Part shown: piece by piece, positions 23,801 to 34,112 of the stretch
How the letters are laid out: each line of letters opens with the position of its first letter
Numbering within the stretch: the stretch's first letter is position 1
NCBI GenBank assembly: GCA_029204225.1
Contig: CM055112.1
Coordinates: 31,012,934-31,076,933 of the forward strand
DNA from: Diphasiastrum complanatum
Taxonomy: Eukaryota; Streptophyta; Lycopodiopsida; Lycopodiales; Lycopodiaceae
Direction: 5' to 3'
DNA: 64,000 bases
Made by a program: the position numbers and the translations under genes
The notes under the pieces: model-generated
The model's input: the letters and a program-made list of their open reading frames with translations, nothing else
Told to the model about the DNA's origin: nothing
Database searches by the model: none

Positions 23801-24541
23801 TGGTATCAGAGTTTGGATTTGCATGGATTAGAAGGTGGAGTTACTTTTAGTTTTTCCCTCCATTTTTGGTAGTATCTCCCAGTTTTTTTCATCTTAGTAG
23901 TGGAACTAACCTTTGGAAGTAAGTGGCTTTATTTTATTCATGATTGCTTTTAGCCTAGTGATCAATGTTATGGGATTTCTCCAGGGTTCTCAAAAATGTA
24001 ATTACATAAAGTGAAATTTGAAAAATCTAAGGGTTATTTTTGGTGCCCTGGAATGTTGATAATGTTCATTTTTATGTTCCACCTGCCAGAACCTACCAAA
24101 TAGGTTACCCGTCGGGCTTTACAAAGAGGCCCACCAGGTCTCGCCGCGCTTTACAAAGGAGCCCGCTGGCCCATCGAAATTGTTTATAAAGCCTGGCGGG
24201 TTGTCTTCCTCTCTTGAAATGCCTATAAATACTCATTTTTCATTGTTTTGCTATATATGCAAGATTAGAGCTAGCAAAAGAGAGCTTAGAGCTAGATCCG
24301 CTCTTGTTTGGCCATATAAATCATTGTATATTGCCTTTTGACCTTAGTTTAGTATTTAGAAAGTGTTTATTGCTAGCACAATGTCTCTTTGCTGGGATTG
24401 ATTGTGTCTCAATAAAGACTATTAGTATATGTGTGCTATAGGAGACTCTTGTAAGGCATTTTCTTGGAGCGTGTCTTCCTTTATCATGCGTGATTCAATA
24501 CATCGAAGATCGCTAGTGATCCGTCGACATCTAGGGGAAAA
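23801..24541. other. Likely 5' region of a hAT-type fragment
   Basis: Near 24100-24210 GCTTTACAAAG-type units repeat three times, followed by CCTATAAATACTC (about 24219), which could be a TATA box. No other feature. Confidence 0.35.
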
Positions 24542-24745
24542 TTGGTTCAACCCAAGAAGAAACTTCCTAGGAAGTTACCTAGTCTCAAGTGGCAATTTGC
24601 CAAAAAAATTATTAAATTTATGGATTGGGAGTGTAACTTTTGTCACTTGCAAAAGTCCGGTGGCACTCCTAGAATTAGAGAACATATTTTAGGTGGGGGT
24701 AGCAAATCATCGATCATGAGATGTACTAGTCGTTTGGTCCAATAG
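24542..24745 (+). pseudogene. BED-type zinc finger fragment (hAT transposase N-terminus)
   Basis: The 67-codon frame has the pattern WECNFC, then SGGTPRIREHILGG, which fits the CX2C..GG..R.K.HL core of the BED fingers that open many plant hAT transposases. A Cys follows at the RCTSRL position. The frame stops just after the finger and no catalytic part follows before the copia insertion at 24993. It may be a fragment or one exon. Confidence 0.55.
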
Positions 24746-24992
24746 GCGTCGTCTAGGTTGAGAGCTATAATAAACGAAAAAACATAAAAAAAAGAGGTCG
24801 GTCATCAATTAGTACTAGTCATAGTCACAACATGGTTGACTTGATAGATCTTGATGAAGACCCAGTTATAATTAAAGTAGAATCACTATGCTACTATATT
24901 GTGGGTCCTATCTCTCAATAAGGATCAGTTGGCCTCGCCACGAGGCAAGTCGACGAGACACGCGTCCCTCCAATGGCAACCTGGGTCATCCG
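24746..24992. other. Flank of the copia insertion
   Basis: No gene. The last five bases (24988-24992, ATCCG) are the target duplication of the element that follows; the site continues at 30859. Confidence 0.6.
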
Positions 24993-25645
24993 TGTGAAAA
25001 ATTGTCAACTAGTAGTATTTTCCTAACTTGAGATTTTGTAGGCCTATGGCCAAATAAAAGTTAGAGATAGGTTCATACATGTATGTAGAGGCCCAAAGTA
25101 TGTGTACACTACTTTTGAGGTCACATTAATTAGAGGAGGTCGAGTGTGGAGCTCTTCTATTGGCTCATAATTTGGTGCATTCCTATTTGACCAAATTTCT
25201 AGGTATATGGGTGAATCCTATTGGACCCCAATTTTAGCCTATCATAAGACAAGTGGCCAAGAGGCACTATGGCTGCTATAAATAGCCATCTCCACGAGTA
25301 TGTACACATCTCATTTTCATTCTATTGAATGAATGTTATGCTCTTTGAAGGTCCATCTTCTTCTCTCTCACTTTTTTGTTCATATCTTGCATTCTAGCCA
25401 CTAGAATTGTGATTTCTTTGTTGCTATGGCTTCACACGTGTGAAATGCAGGTTGTAGGCTCTGAAGTACGGACAGGGACAGCAAGTTTCTGTTTGTGGAA
25501 GCTTATGATCAGATTTTGATGTTTAGTTGATGTTTAGTATGCTTAACATCACAATTTCTATCATTTTTTCAATCTAGATGTGCATAACTTCCATGGCCAA
25601 GATCTTTATGAAACTTTAGCATCTTTTGGATCTGAGTTTTTCACA
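24993..25645 (+). repeat. Copia-1 5' LTR
   Basis: TGTGAAAAATTG to TTTTTCACA, with 5'-TGTGA..TCACA-3' ends. TATAAATA is at 25277-25284 and the perfect 14-bp palindrome TTCACACGTGTGAA at 25431-25444. Confidence 0.97.
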
Positions 25646-25657
25646 TGGTATCAGAGC
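25646..25657 (+). other. Primer-binding site, tRNA-iMet type
   Basis: TGGTATCAGAGC begins directly after the 5' LTR. Confidence 0.92.
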
Positions 25658-26254
25658 ATTAGGCGGCCAAATGTGCAGGTTTTGCCAGATTTAGAAGAGA
25701 TTTGTGGGCGAGTTTGCTTTTGTAGCATTCCAATCAAGTTTCTAGCTAAAAATCTTGTTGATTTATGTGTAGAAATTGGATCTTTGTGATCAAAACATCA
25801 TTTGTATGCATTTCAATTGAAGTAGGGCGAATTCCCTCTGTACTTATCAGAATAAGGAGACAAAAATTGTTTTGGAAAGAGGGAGATGCAAGATCCAACA
25901 AGATCCTATTAGTTTTCCATTCTAGCATATAGTTTTTTGATTCAATTTCTTGCTTCTTCATGTCAAAAACTTCAAAATTGATGTAACCCTCTGATTTTCA
26001 GTTTGCTGAATGATTCAAGAGTGTATTTCAATCTTAGGAGTGAGGGAAAAGCAAGTATATTGAGGTTTGGTCTTGGTTTGATCAAGAAATCATAAAACTA
26101 GTGGCTAAAATTAAGGAAAAAGTGAGGAAAAGAGAGAAAAAGTAAGGTTTTAGGTTCCAAATCTTTGTGATTTCTTCTTGTGTTTCATTTGTTGATTCAA
26201 GAGAGTGCTTAGTGCATTGGAACAGGTCAAAGATCAGAGATCAATCATTGCAAC

Positions 26255-29200
26255 ATGGCTACAAATGGAGGCTACATGTTGGAAAGCAATGATAGGCTTA
26301 CCTCCCTCAACTATTCTACTTGGAAAGTAAGGATGGAGTCTTTGCTTGAGATGAATGAGTTGATGGATATTGTTGTAGGTGTGGAGGAGAGACCTTTGGC
26401 ACCTCAAGAACAATTGAGGTATGACAAGAGGGCAAAGAAAGCCCTTCACATGATCAAGATGAATGTGACAAATGAGCTTATCAAAGAGGTTGGTAAGTGC
26501 ACATCATCTAGTGAAGCTTGGGAAGCCTTGAAGAAGGTTTATGAATCCAAGTCTACTTCTAGAGTGTTGACTTTAAGAAGGCAAATCTTTTCTTGTATGC
26601 AAAAGAAGAGTGAGAGTGGACATGCTTTTGTTTTGAGAGTTAAAGCATTGAATGATGAGTTAGCATGCATTAATGATGGCATAAATAATGAGGAGCTTGT
26701 TCAAGTGATTCTCAATGGCTTGTTGGATGATCATGCTAATCTTGTTCAAAGTTATGCTATCCAAAAATGTTTACCAAGTGTTGGAGACTTGCAAGAGGTC
26801 TTGTTGGCTGAAGAATTCAGGTTGCAAGCAAGAGTGGGAGCATCTTCTACATCTCAAGGAGGAGAAGAGGAGGCAATGTTCTCTAAAGGCAAGTTCAAGG
26901 GCAAAGGTAAAAGCAATTGGTCTAAAGGGCAAGACCAAGGTGAGCACTCTACTTTTGGCAAAAAGAAGGATAGATCTAAGCTAAAATGTTTCTATTGTGG
27001 AGTCAAAGGGCATTTTGCTAGTGATTGTTTTAAGAAAAAGAGGGATCAAGGGGAAAAGCAAACCAATCTAACTATTGATGAGGGTGGGGATGAGCTTCTT
27101 TCAAATGATGCTTTTGTTATGTCATCTTGCTTGTTGGCTAATCATGGAGACATTGATCCTTGGTGGATTGATAGTGGAGCCACTTCTCATATGACATATC
27201 ATAAAGAGTATTTTTCATCTTTAATGGCATTTGATGGTGATAGGAAGGTAATCTATACCGCAAATGATGGTGAGTGTGCAATCAAGGGGATTGGCACAAT
27301 TCCTATTTCACTTTCTACAAATAGGAATATAGAATTGAAAGATGTTTTGCTCATTCCATCCATTACCAAGAACTTACTTAGTGTAAGCCAAATGCTTGAC
27401 AAAGGATTCAAAGTTGAGTTTGATGGTGATGCTTGCTTGATCAAAAAGGGGTGTAGTATCATTGCAAAAGGGAAAAGGCAAGGGAAATTGTTCAAGCTTG
27501 ATGCATGTGTTGTTGCTAACCAAGTTGGATGCATGGCAAATGAACAAATGTCAATTCAAGAGGTATGGCATAAAAGGATGGGACATCTCAACTACAAGGC
27601 CTTGGAGGTAATAGCCAAAAAGGAGGTAGTAAGGGGACTTCCCAAGTCTCTTACTTGCTTGAATCATGTTTGTGAAGAATGTGCTTTGTCTAAATCACAT
27701 AGATTGCCATATACTAGATCTATATCTAGATCTAAGATGCCTTTTTCTCTCTTGCATTCGGATATTCATGGTGTTACTACAATTAGCAATGGAGGTGCTA
27801 AGATGTATGTAACTTTCATTGATGATTTTAGTAGATTTTGTTGGGTTTATCTACTAAAGAGCAAGGATGAGGTGTTTGATGTGTTTGTCAAGTTCAAAGT
27901 TGCTATTGAGACTCAATTTACAACCAAAATCAAATGCTTGAGGAGCGACAATGGTGGTGAATACATTTCTAACAAATTCAAAGCCTTTTGCGATGAGCAT
28001 GGGATCAAGAGGGAGTACACATGTCCAAGAACACCACAACAAAATGGAGTGGCCGAGAGGAAGAATAGAACCTTGTGTGAGAGTGCAAAGGCAATGAGAT
28101 TGAATGCTAATCTTCCTAAACCTTTTTGGAGTGATGCTTTGTTGTGTGCAAATTTCCTATGCAATAGATGGCCAAGTGTTGTATTGGAAGGAAAAACCCC
28201 TTTTGAAGCTTTGTTTGGTACGAAGCCTAATGTCAAGTTTCTAAGAACTTTTGGATGCATTTGCTACTTCAACATTACTCTTGATGATAGAACTAAGGAG
28301 GATCCATCTTCAAGAAAGGGCATTTTTGTTGGTTATAGTGAAGTAAGCAAAGCATATAGGATTTATGTTCCTTCAATCAAGAAAGTGTTCACAAGTAGGG
28401 ATGTCATTTTTGATGAAAGTAACATTCCAAAAGTTGTTTCAAGTGATGATGGTGTTGTTGCAACTAATGTGCTTGATGACAATGGAGTTGATGACACATT
28501 GGATGTGGATGTTGAAGAAGCCTCTTCAAGTCAAATTCCAAGGAGAACTCCAAGGCATAAAGTGAAACCCTCAAGGCTCACTTATGATGGCAAAGGTAAG
28601 CAAGTGGTGGATGGATCCAACTATGCTTTCCTAACTTCTTTTGATGTACCTTCATGTGTAGATGAAGCAAGGCAAGAAGAGGAATGGATCCAAGCAATGG
28701 ATCTTGAGTTTGAAGCACTTATAAAGAACAACACATGGAGATTGGTGGAGCTTCCAAAGGGCAAAAGTGCAATTGGATGCAAATGGATCTTCAAGGTAAA
28801 GACAAATCAAGATGGATCTATCAACAAGTTGAAGGCAAGGTTGGTGGCTAAAGGTTATGCTCAAGAGCATGGCATTGACTATGAGGAAACCTTTGCACCC
28901 GTGGCAAAGATGGTGAGCATAAGAGTAATCATTTCCCTTGCAACTCTTTATGGATGGGATCTTTGGCAATTAGACATTTCTAATGCTTTCTTGAATGGTG
29001 ATCTTGAAGAGGAAGTCTACATGGAGCAACCCGAGAGCTATGTTTCTCATAGCAAGCCTAATCATGTGTGTTTTCTACAAAAAAGTTTGTATGGTCTTAA
29101 GCAAGCACCAAGGAGTTGGTATGCTAGGCTTAACTCTTTCCTACTTTCTCAAAACTTCACTATGAGTGAGTATGATCATTCACTTTACTTTAGAATTAGT

Positions 29201-30205
29201 GCTAATGATGTTACAATCCTTCTAATTTATGTGGATGACATTATTTTAAGTGGAGGGAACAAGGAAGATATAGAAGATATCAAGAAAGCACTAAAAAAGG
29301 AATTTGAAGTGCATGATCTTGGTCTTTTGAGCTATATCTTAGGAATAGAAGTAATTAGAACTTCTCAAATCACTTTTATTTCACAAGAGAAGTATGCTAT
29401 TTCTATTCTCAATAGATTTCATATGGTAGATGCAAATCCTATTGATACACCTATGGAATCACATGTAAAGCTAACTATAAGAGGTAATGAAAGATCCTTC
29501 GAGGACATTACTCTCTATAGGAAGCTAATAGGTTCTCTTATATATCTAACCATCACAAGACCTGATTTATCTTATTGTGTTGGTAGATTAAGCCAATTCA
29601 TGCAAGATCCTAGCATAGAACATTGGAAACCAGGAAAGAGGATCTTGAGATACATCTCGGGAACAAAAGATTTTGGCATTGTTTATAGAGGCTCATCACC
29701 TAACTTATTTGGTTTTTCAGATTCAGATTTTGCAGGAGACCTTATGGATAGAAAATCCATAAATGCACATGCTATTTTCATAGGTGATGGAGCTATCTCA
29801 TGGATGTCGAAGAAACAAGCAACTATATCACTTTCTTCTAGTGAGGCCGAGTACAAAGCTTTGACATCATGCACAAAGGAGATGGTGTGGATCAAGAGGA
29901 TGATTATGGAGCTTCATTTGCTGGATTTTTCAGAGAGTCCAATCATCTTTTGTGACAACCTTTCAGCCCAAAGTCTAGCAAGCAATCCGGTTTTCCATGC
30001 AAGGAGCAAACATATCGAGGTGGCTTACCATTTTGTGAGAGAACAAGTGTTGGCAAAAGAGATCAAGCTTGAACATGTCCCATCAAAGGAATGTGTGGCT
30101 GATATCTTTACCAAAGCATTGGGAAAGGACTTATTTTTCAAGCATAGAACAAGTCTTGGTGTACTTTCTAAATCTATGCTAAAACTAGTTGAAGAGGGAG
30201 TGTGA
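26255..30205 (+). CDS. Copia-1 Gag-Pol polyprotein
   Basis: One 1316-residue frame holds everything a copia element needs. Gag (UBN2-like) spans roughly residues 50-200. A CX2CX4HX4C zinc knuckle starts at Cys245. The aspartic protease has DSGA at 306-309. The integrase zinc region uses His439, His444, Cys473 and Cys476; its core has Asp503, Asp565 and Glu601, the exact D-x35-E spacing. Reverse transcriptase has YVDD at 992-995. RNase H has Asp1156, Glu1197 and Asp1234. No stop or frameshift is seen. The start is the first Met, about 600 bases after the primer site. The last codons (EEG) are also the polypurine tract, and the stop TGA lies inside the 3' LTR. Confidence 0.97.
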   Translation: MATNGGYMLESNDRLTSLNYSTWKVRMESLLEMNELMDIVVGVEERPLAPQEQLRYDKRAKKALHMIKMNVTNELIKEVGKCTSSSEAWEALKKVYESKSTSRVLTLRRQIFSCMQKKSESGHAFVLRVKALNDELACINDGINNEELVQVILNGLLDDHANLVQSYAIQKCLPSVGDLQEVLLAEEFRLQARVGASSTSQGGEEEAMFSKGKFKGKGKSNWSKGQDQGEHSTFGKKKDRSKLKCFYCGVKGHFASDCFKKKRDQGEKQTNLTIDEGGDELLSNDAFVMSSCLLANHGDIDPWWIDSGATSHMTYHKEYFSSLMAFDGDRKVIYTANDGECAIKGIGTIPISLSTNRNIELKDVLLIPSITKNLLSVSQMLDKGFKVEFDGDACLIKKGCSIIAKGKRQGKLFKLDACVVANQVGCMANEQMSIQEVWHKRMGHLNYKALEVIAKKEVVRGLPKSLTCLNHVCEECALSKSHRLPYTRSISRSKMPFSLLHSDIHGVTTISNGGAKMYVTFIDDFSRFCWVYLLKSKDEVFDVFVKFKVAIETQFTTKIKCLRSDNGGEYISNKFKAFCDEHGIKREYTCPRTPQQNGVAERKNRTLCESAKAMRLNANLPKPFWSDALLCANFLCNRWPSVVLEGKTPFEALFGTKPNVKFLRTFGCICYFNITLDDRTKEDPSSRKGIFVGYSEVSKAYRIYVPSIKKVFTSRDVIFDESNIPKVVSSDDGVVATNVLDDNGVDDTLDVDVEEASSSQIPRRTPRHKVKPSRLTYDGKGKQVVDGSNYAFLTSFDVPSCVDEARQEEEWIQAMDLEFEALIKNNTWRLVELPKGKSAIGCKWIFKVKTNQDGSINKLKARLVAKGYAQEHGIDYEETFAPVAKMVSIRVIISLATLYGWDLWQLDISNAFLNGDLEEEVYMEQPESYVSHSKPNHVCFLQKSLYGLKQAPRSWYARLNSFLLSQNFTMSEYDHSLYFRISANDVTILLIYVDDIILSGGNKEDIEDIKKALKKEFEVHDLGLLSYILGIEVIRTSQITFISQEKYAISILNRFHMVDANPIDTPMESHVKLTIRGNERSFEDITLYRKLIGSLIYLTITRPDLSYCVGRLSQFMQDPSIEHWKPGKRILRYISGTKDFGIVYRGSSPNLFGFSDSDFAGDLMDRKSINAHAIFIGDGAISWMSKKQATISLSSSEAEYKALTSCTKEMVWIKRMIMELHLLDFSESPIIFCDNLSAQSLASNPVFHARSKHIEVAYHFVREQVLAKEIKLEHVPSKECVADIFTKALGKDLFFKHRTSLGVLSKSMLKLVEEGV
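30191..30200 (+). other. Polypurine tract of copia-1
   Basis: GAAGAGGGAG ends at the base before the 3' LTR and is read as codons for Glu-Glu-Gly. Confidence 0.85.
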
Positions 30206-30853
30206 AAAATTGTCAACTAGTAGTATTTTCCTAACTTGAGATTTTGTAGGCCTATGGCCAAATAAAAGTTAGAGATAGGTTCATACATGTATGTAGAGGC
30301 CCAAAGTATGTGTACACTACTTTTGAGGTCACATTAATTAGAGGAGGTCGAGTGTGGAGCTCTTCTATTGGCTCATAATTTGGTGCATTCCTATTTGACC
30401 AAATTTCTAGGTATATGGGTGAATCCTATTGGACCCCAATTTTAGCCTATCATAAGACAAGTGGCCAAGAGGCACTATGGCTGCTATAAATAGCCATCTC
30501 CACGAGTATGTACACATCTCATTTTCATTCTATTGAATGAATGTTATGCTCTTTGAAGGTCCATCTTCTTCTCTCTCACTTTTTTGTTCATATCTTGCAT
30601 TCTAGCCACTAGAATTGTGATTTCTTTGTTGCTATGGCTTCACACGTGTGAAATGCAGGTTGTAGGCTCTGAAGTACGGACAGGGACAGCAAGTTTCTGT
30701 TTGTGGAAGCTTATGATCAGATTTTGATGTTTAGTTGATGTTTAGTATGCTTAACATCACAATTTCTATCATTTTTTCAATCTAGATGTGCATAACTTCC
30801 ATGGCCAAGATCTTTATGAAACTTTAGCATCTTTTGGATCTGAGTTTTTCACA
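30201..30853 (+). repeat. Copia-1 3' LTR
   Basis: Same length as the 5' LTR with no difference seen by eye; TATAAATA at 30485-30492; palindrome at 30639-30652. Confidence 0.97.
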
Positions 30854-30858
30854 ATCCG

Positions 30859-31120
30859 TGGGTTGCCTGAGTGAACAACTATATGTACAGTGTAATTTCA
30901 TTTTGAGAAATACAGTTGCTATGTGAGCTTGCTATGGAGAGTGTTTTATGTCTGTGTTACTGTGTAGCATAATCTGTGTTCCCGTTCGAAGCAATTTTTA
31001 AGTTGGCATCAGAGTCGTACAAGGAGTGTACACAGTACAACGTCGCCATTGAAGAGAGCTTCGAGATAACAGTCTTCTGAGAGTTCGGGGTTTACAGTGG
31101 GTTGAAAAAAGGAAAGTCAC
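30859..31120 (+). mobile_element. Remains of an older copia LTR and primer site
   Basis: The AAGTTGGCATCAGAGTCG string near 31001-31018 looks like a mutated tRNA-Met primer site preceded by LTR sequence. Copia-1 jumped into this LTR. The left LTR edge was not found before 24988. Confidence 0.45.
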
Positions 31121-32094
31121 GGATCATTCTCTGTACTTGACGGAATTGAACACTATAAATTGCTACCTAGAACTATATGGAAGAGGCCGAGTGATTGCTA
31201 GGAGGGCAGGGTTAGCCATGGAGTAGACTATGAGCAATTGTACCTTTCTTAAAAGCTATGGAAAAATGCCAGCTAGGATTTGCAGGCAGAAAAATGGAAG
31301 GCTTTCTCTGTAGGAGGCTGTTTCAGGATCTATAAGAAGCTGGAGGCAGGCATTCTGGTAGGGCAACGCAACTCCCAAGTGGCCACAGATCGCCACGAGC
31401 TACAGGAGGAGAAATTTTCTCTCTTGTTATGGAGAGTTTTGTGAGTTAGGGTTTTTTTGGAGGCAAAACCACTAATATCTCTCTGTACAAAACGTTTTTG
31501 GGAGCTATAAATCCATGCAGCAGTAGGCCGACTGAGCTTAGAAAAGGTTGTGGACGCACGTCAGAGAAAGCATTGGATCATTCTAAGGAGGGCGACCATC
31601 GCTGAGAAGGAGCAGACAAGGAGGAAGGAGGTGCTCGGGGCAGCACCGCGCAGCCAGTGCAAGGGAGCTTGTGCGTCTAGAAGGCCGTAGCGACCATACG
31701 AGCACGGTTCAATGCCCAAATGTAGTTTGAACCTTTGGATAAGGTGTCAGATGCATCGACAGTCCAGAACTTGTGATGGGAGAGAAACGTGGACCACAAG
31801 ATTTGGTTAAGCCATTGGATGGGCTTTGAAGGGACCCATGAAGATCTGAAGGGCCAGAAATAGAGTTCTTCATTAAAAATTCTCAAAGAGAAAGTTGAGT
31901 TGGGTCCCAAGTTCATGAAAGGTAAAGTTTCTTCACTCTGAAAAAATACTTCAAAAACTAGAAAAGTCACTATTTTTGGGTCCTTTGTCCGTTTTGACCC
32001 AAACGAAAGGCTATAACCTCCAAACGAAGGGCACTTGGACTGTACCTACAAGTAAGTTATAGCAAGTTCAAAGGGGATGGTGAGAACACATTCT
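31121..32094 (+). other. G-rich leader of the older copia element, no gene
   Basis: No gag, protease or integrase is seen between the primer-like site and the RT relic at 32095, so a large internal deletion is likely. Confidence 0.4.
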
Positions 32095-32575
32095 AATCCA
32101 AATCTGTATGTCTTATGCTTTGATGGTATGGTTGCTTTGATTGTTCTTTATGTTGATGACTTGATTATTACGGGAAATAAATAAGAGATGATAGACATGA
32201 TCAAGAAAGACCTCATGGAACAATTTGAGGTGACAGGTCTCAGCCTGATGCATTATTGCCTTGGAGTAGAAGTATGGCAAAAAGGACACAAACTGGGTTT
32301 AACACAGGTGAAGTATGTCAAAGAGTTGCTGCACAGGTTTAGGTTGCAAGATTGCAAACCAGTGAATACTCCTATTGAGACAGGTAAAAAGCTTTCTAAG
32401 CTTGATGAGTCACAGTCATTAGATGCTACGCTGTATAGATTTACCTTACCACGACTAGACCAGATATATGCTATGCTATTGGTATTGTAAGTCACTTTAT
32501 GGCAGCACCTACGGAAAAGCATTGGAAGACAGCTAAGCGCATTTTGCGTTATGTAAAAGGCACTTCAGATTATGG
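32095..32575 (+). pseudogene. Ty1/copia reverse transcriptase relic
   Basis: The frame reads ALIVLYVDDLIITGN (YVDD catalytic motif, about 32147-32158), a stop, then LMEQFEVTGLSLMHYCLGVEV, the QVKYVKELLHRF block, NTPIETGKKLSK and DATLYR. It continues in another frame toward [13 protein letters not shown] (the HWKAAKRVLRYL position). Sequence stops matching at 32575, where minus-strand CACTA sequence begins. It belongs to a copia lineage different from copia-1. Confidence 0.85.
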
Positions 32576-33640
32576 CTGACGTGCTTGCCTCCTCAAACTC
32601 GTCTCGATATAAGATGCAATCATTGGGACATGCATGAATACTCTTGTAATTCATGTCGACCGCAGATAGCATTTTCTTGGCTTCTTGTCGAGATGCTGCC
32701 ATGGTGTTATTTGTAGACAACATTTTTCTGAGCAAACTGCAACAAAATATATATTTACATAATTAGTTATATATAGTTTCTCACAACGCATGAAAAAATA
32801 AAATGAGATGAGATCAGCTTGTCTATAACACACAAGAAGCTCACAAGCTTAGCCAAACAACTCCGTGATGGTCACATTTAATCACCCGTATTTAGTTTGC
32901 AAGTTCAAAAGTAACAAACAAGCTCGCAACTTTGACATTTGTCCACCCTTATACAAAGGAGTGGATGCCAAGACACACACCATCTGTTCTTCTCTTGTCA
33001 ATGTGGCCTCGGATGGGTGGTGAAGAATGCATCCTTCATGTCATCCATGTCCCCCTCGTGATCATGCGCTGCTGTGAATGACATATCCTCGTGTACTGTG
33101 TCTCCTTGGGATATATCTTCGTGCAAGTCCACGGGTGGTGTATGTGAGGAAAAGTGGTGTCTGAATCTAATAGATTGCATGGAAACATCTGGTTGAATTC
33201 TCTGATACTCATGTTAGTGTGAGTCATCATCCTACACAATACAAGTGCAACAACAGTCAAGAATAACATAATATTCCTCCAATCGTGAAGACCGCCAAAT
33301 AATATACATGGTAAGGGTGTGTGCAATCATGTTTTTTAGCAATACAAAGTGCTTTGCAAATTAGAACTCACCAAAGAACCGACATCGGGCCGCACAAGTA
33401 ATGACTCTCTCTCAATTTGTCCATACATGTGAACGTGTGATATAGTAGTACGTCGCTCTTGTCGTAGTGCATACTTACATTGTGTACATGGGCATGGTAT
33501 TCTCTGGTATAGCCAAGCCTCTGATCCAATATGTGATGGTCCTGCCTCTTCATCTGAAGAGAGGAACATGAACTCGTCATTTGCATCAGTGCACCTTGAT
33601 GGTTGACAACTATGGATGGAACACAAAATTAGATATGACT
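32576..33640 (-). pseudogene. CACTA transposase N-terminal relic, copy c
   Basis: On the minus strand, 33626-33370 reads a transposase-associated domain with the RIPCPCTQCKYA zinc-type motif and a following H..HMYG block. 33330-33000 is an acidic linker. 32710-32580 reads SRQEAKKMLSAVDMNYKSIHACP in mixed frames, the part of TNP2 before the second Cys cluster. These are the N-terminal pieces that copies a and b lack. The order is right for one gene, with stops and frame changes. It abuts a copia RT relic in the opposite orientation. Confidence 0.7.
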
Positions 33641-33939
33641 AGCAATACATAAAACAAACCAATTGAATGCACTGAGATGAATATGAGACATGTTTATAAT
33701 TACTAATTTTGAGTCTAGTGCAACTGGTCTCTTGAATTTAGCAATACAAGATAAATTAGACCAAATTTTGTGACAAACAATATTGTTCAACCCTAGCTTA
33801 TAATTAGTTGTATGACACTTACTTGTATGTTAGAACTTTGTCATAAATATGATTGTGATCTATGGCCCTGGCGGTTCCAAGCATCTCGATGATGTATAAA
33901 TTTAAGATAGGTCTAATTAAATCTCTACTCATTACTTGT

Positions 33940-34005
33940 AACAAGGCCAACTGCAATCTTGTGATCCATGCTCATTGTTTATGACAAGACCAACTGCAAT
34001 CTTGT
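33940..34005. repeat. Direct repeat of 23 bp
   Basis: CAAGGCCAACTGCAATCTTG near 33941 and CAAGACCAACTGCAATCTTG near 33985, 44 bases apart, lead into the hairpin that follows. Confidence 0.7.
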
Positions 34006-34112
34006 GAAGAGTGAGGCTAGCCATGTAATGATGCAGATAGGCATGGATCGGATTTTGCCTAGATATGCGATCCATGTCTACGTGCATTATTACATGACTG
34101 GCCTCACTCTTC
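34006..34112. repeat. Long hairpin: 45-bp arms, 17-base loop
   Basis: Arm 34006-34050 pairs with 34068-34112. I count 39 of 45 Watson-Crick pairs, and three of the six mismatches become G-U pairs in plus-strand RNA. The size and pairing resemble a plant microRNA precursor or the fold of a small inverted-repeat transposon. No target or family is known to me. Confidence 0.7.

Larger units (their letters stand above)
24993..30853 (+). mobile_element. Complete Ty1/copia retrotransposon, very young
   Basis: Two LTRs of exactly 653 bp (24993-25645 and 30201-30853) that I could not tell apart by eye flank one unbroken 1316-codon Gag-Pol frame. The 5-bp target duplication ATCCG is at 24988-24992 and 30854-30858. 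The primer site and polypurine tract are in place. By the usual logic that LTRs are identical at insertion, this is a recent jump, and the element may still be active. It inserted into what looks like the LTR of an older copia element whose primer site is near 31002. Confidence 0.97.

Noticed and set aside
23812-23828. TGGTATCAGAG string as a primer-binding site
   Set aside because: It resembles the tRNA-Met site, but the base before it does not end an LTR in CA and no matching LTR or internal domain was found.
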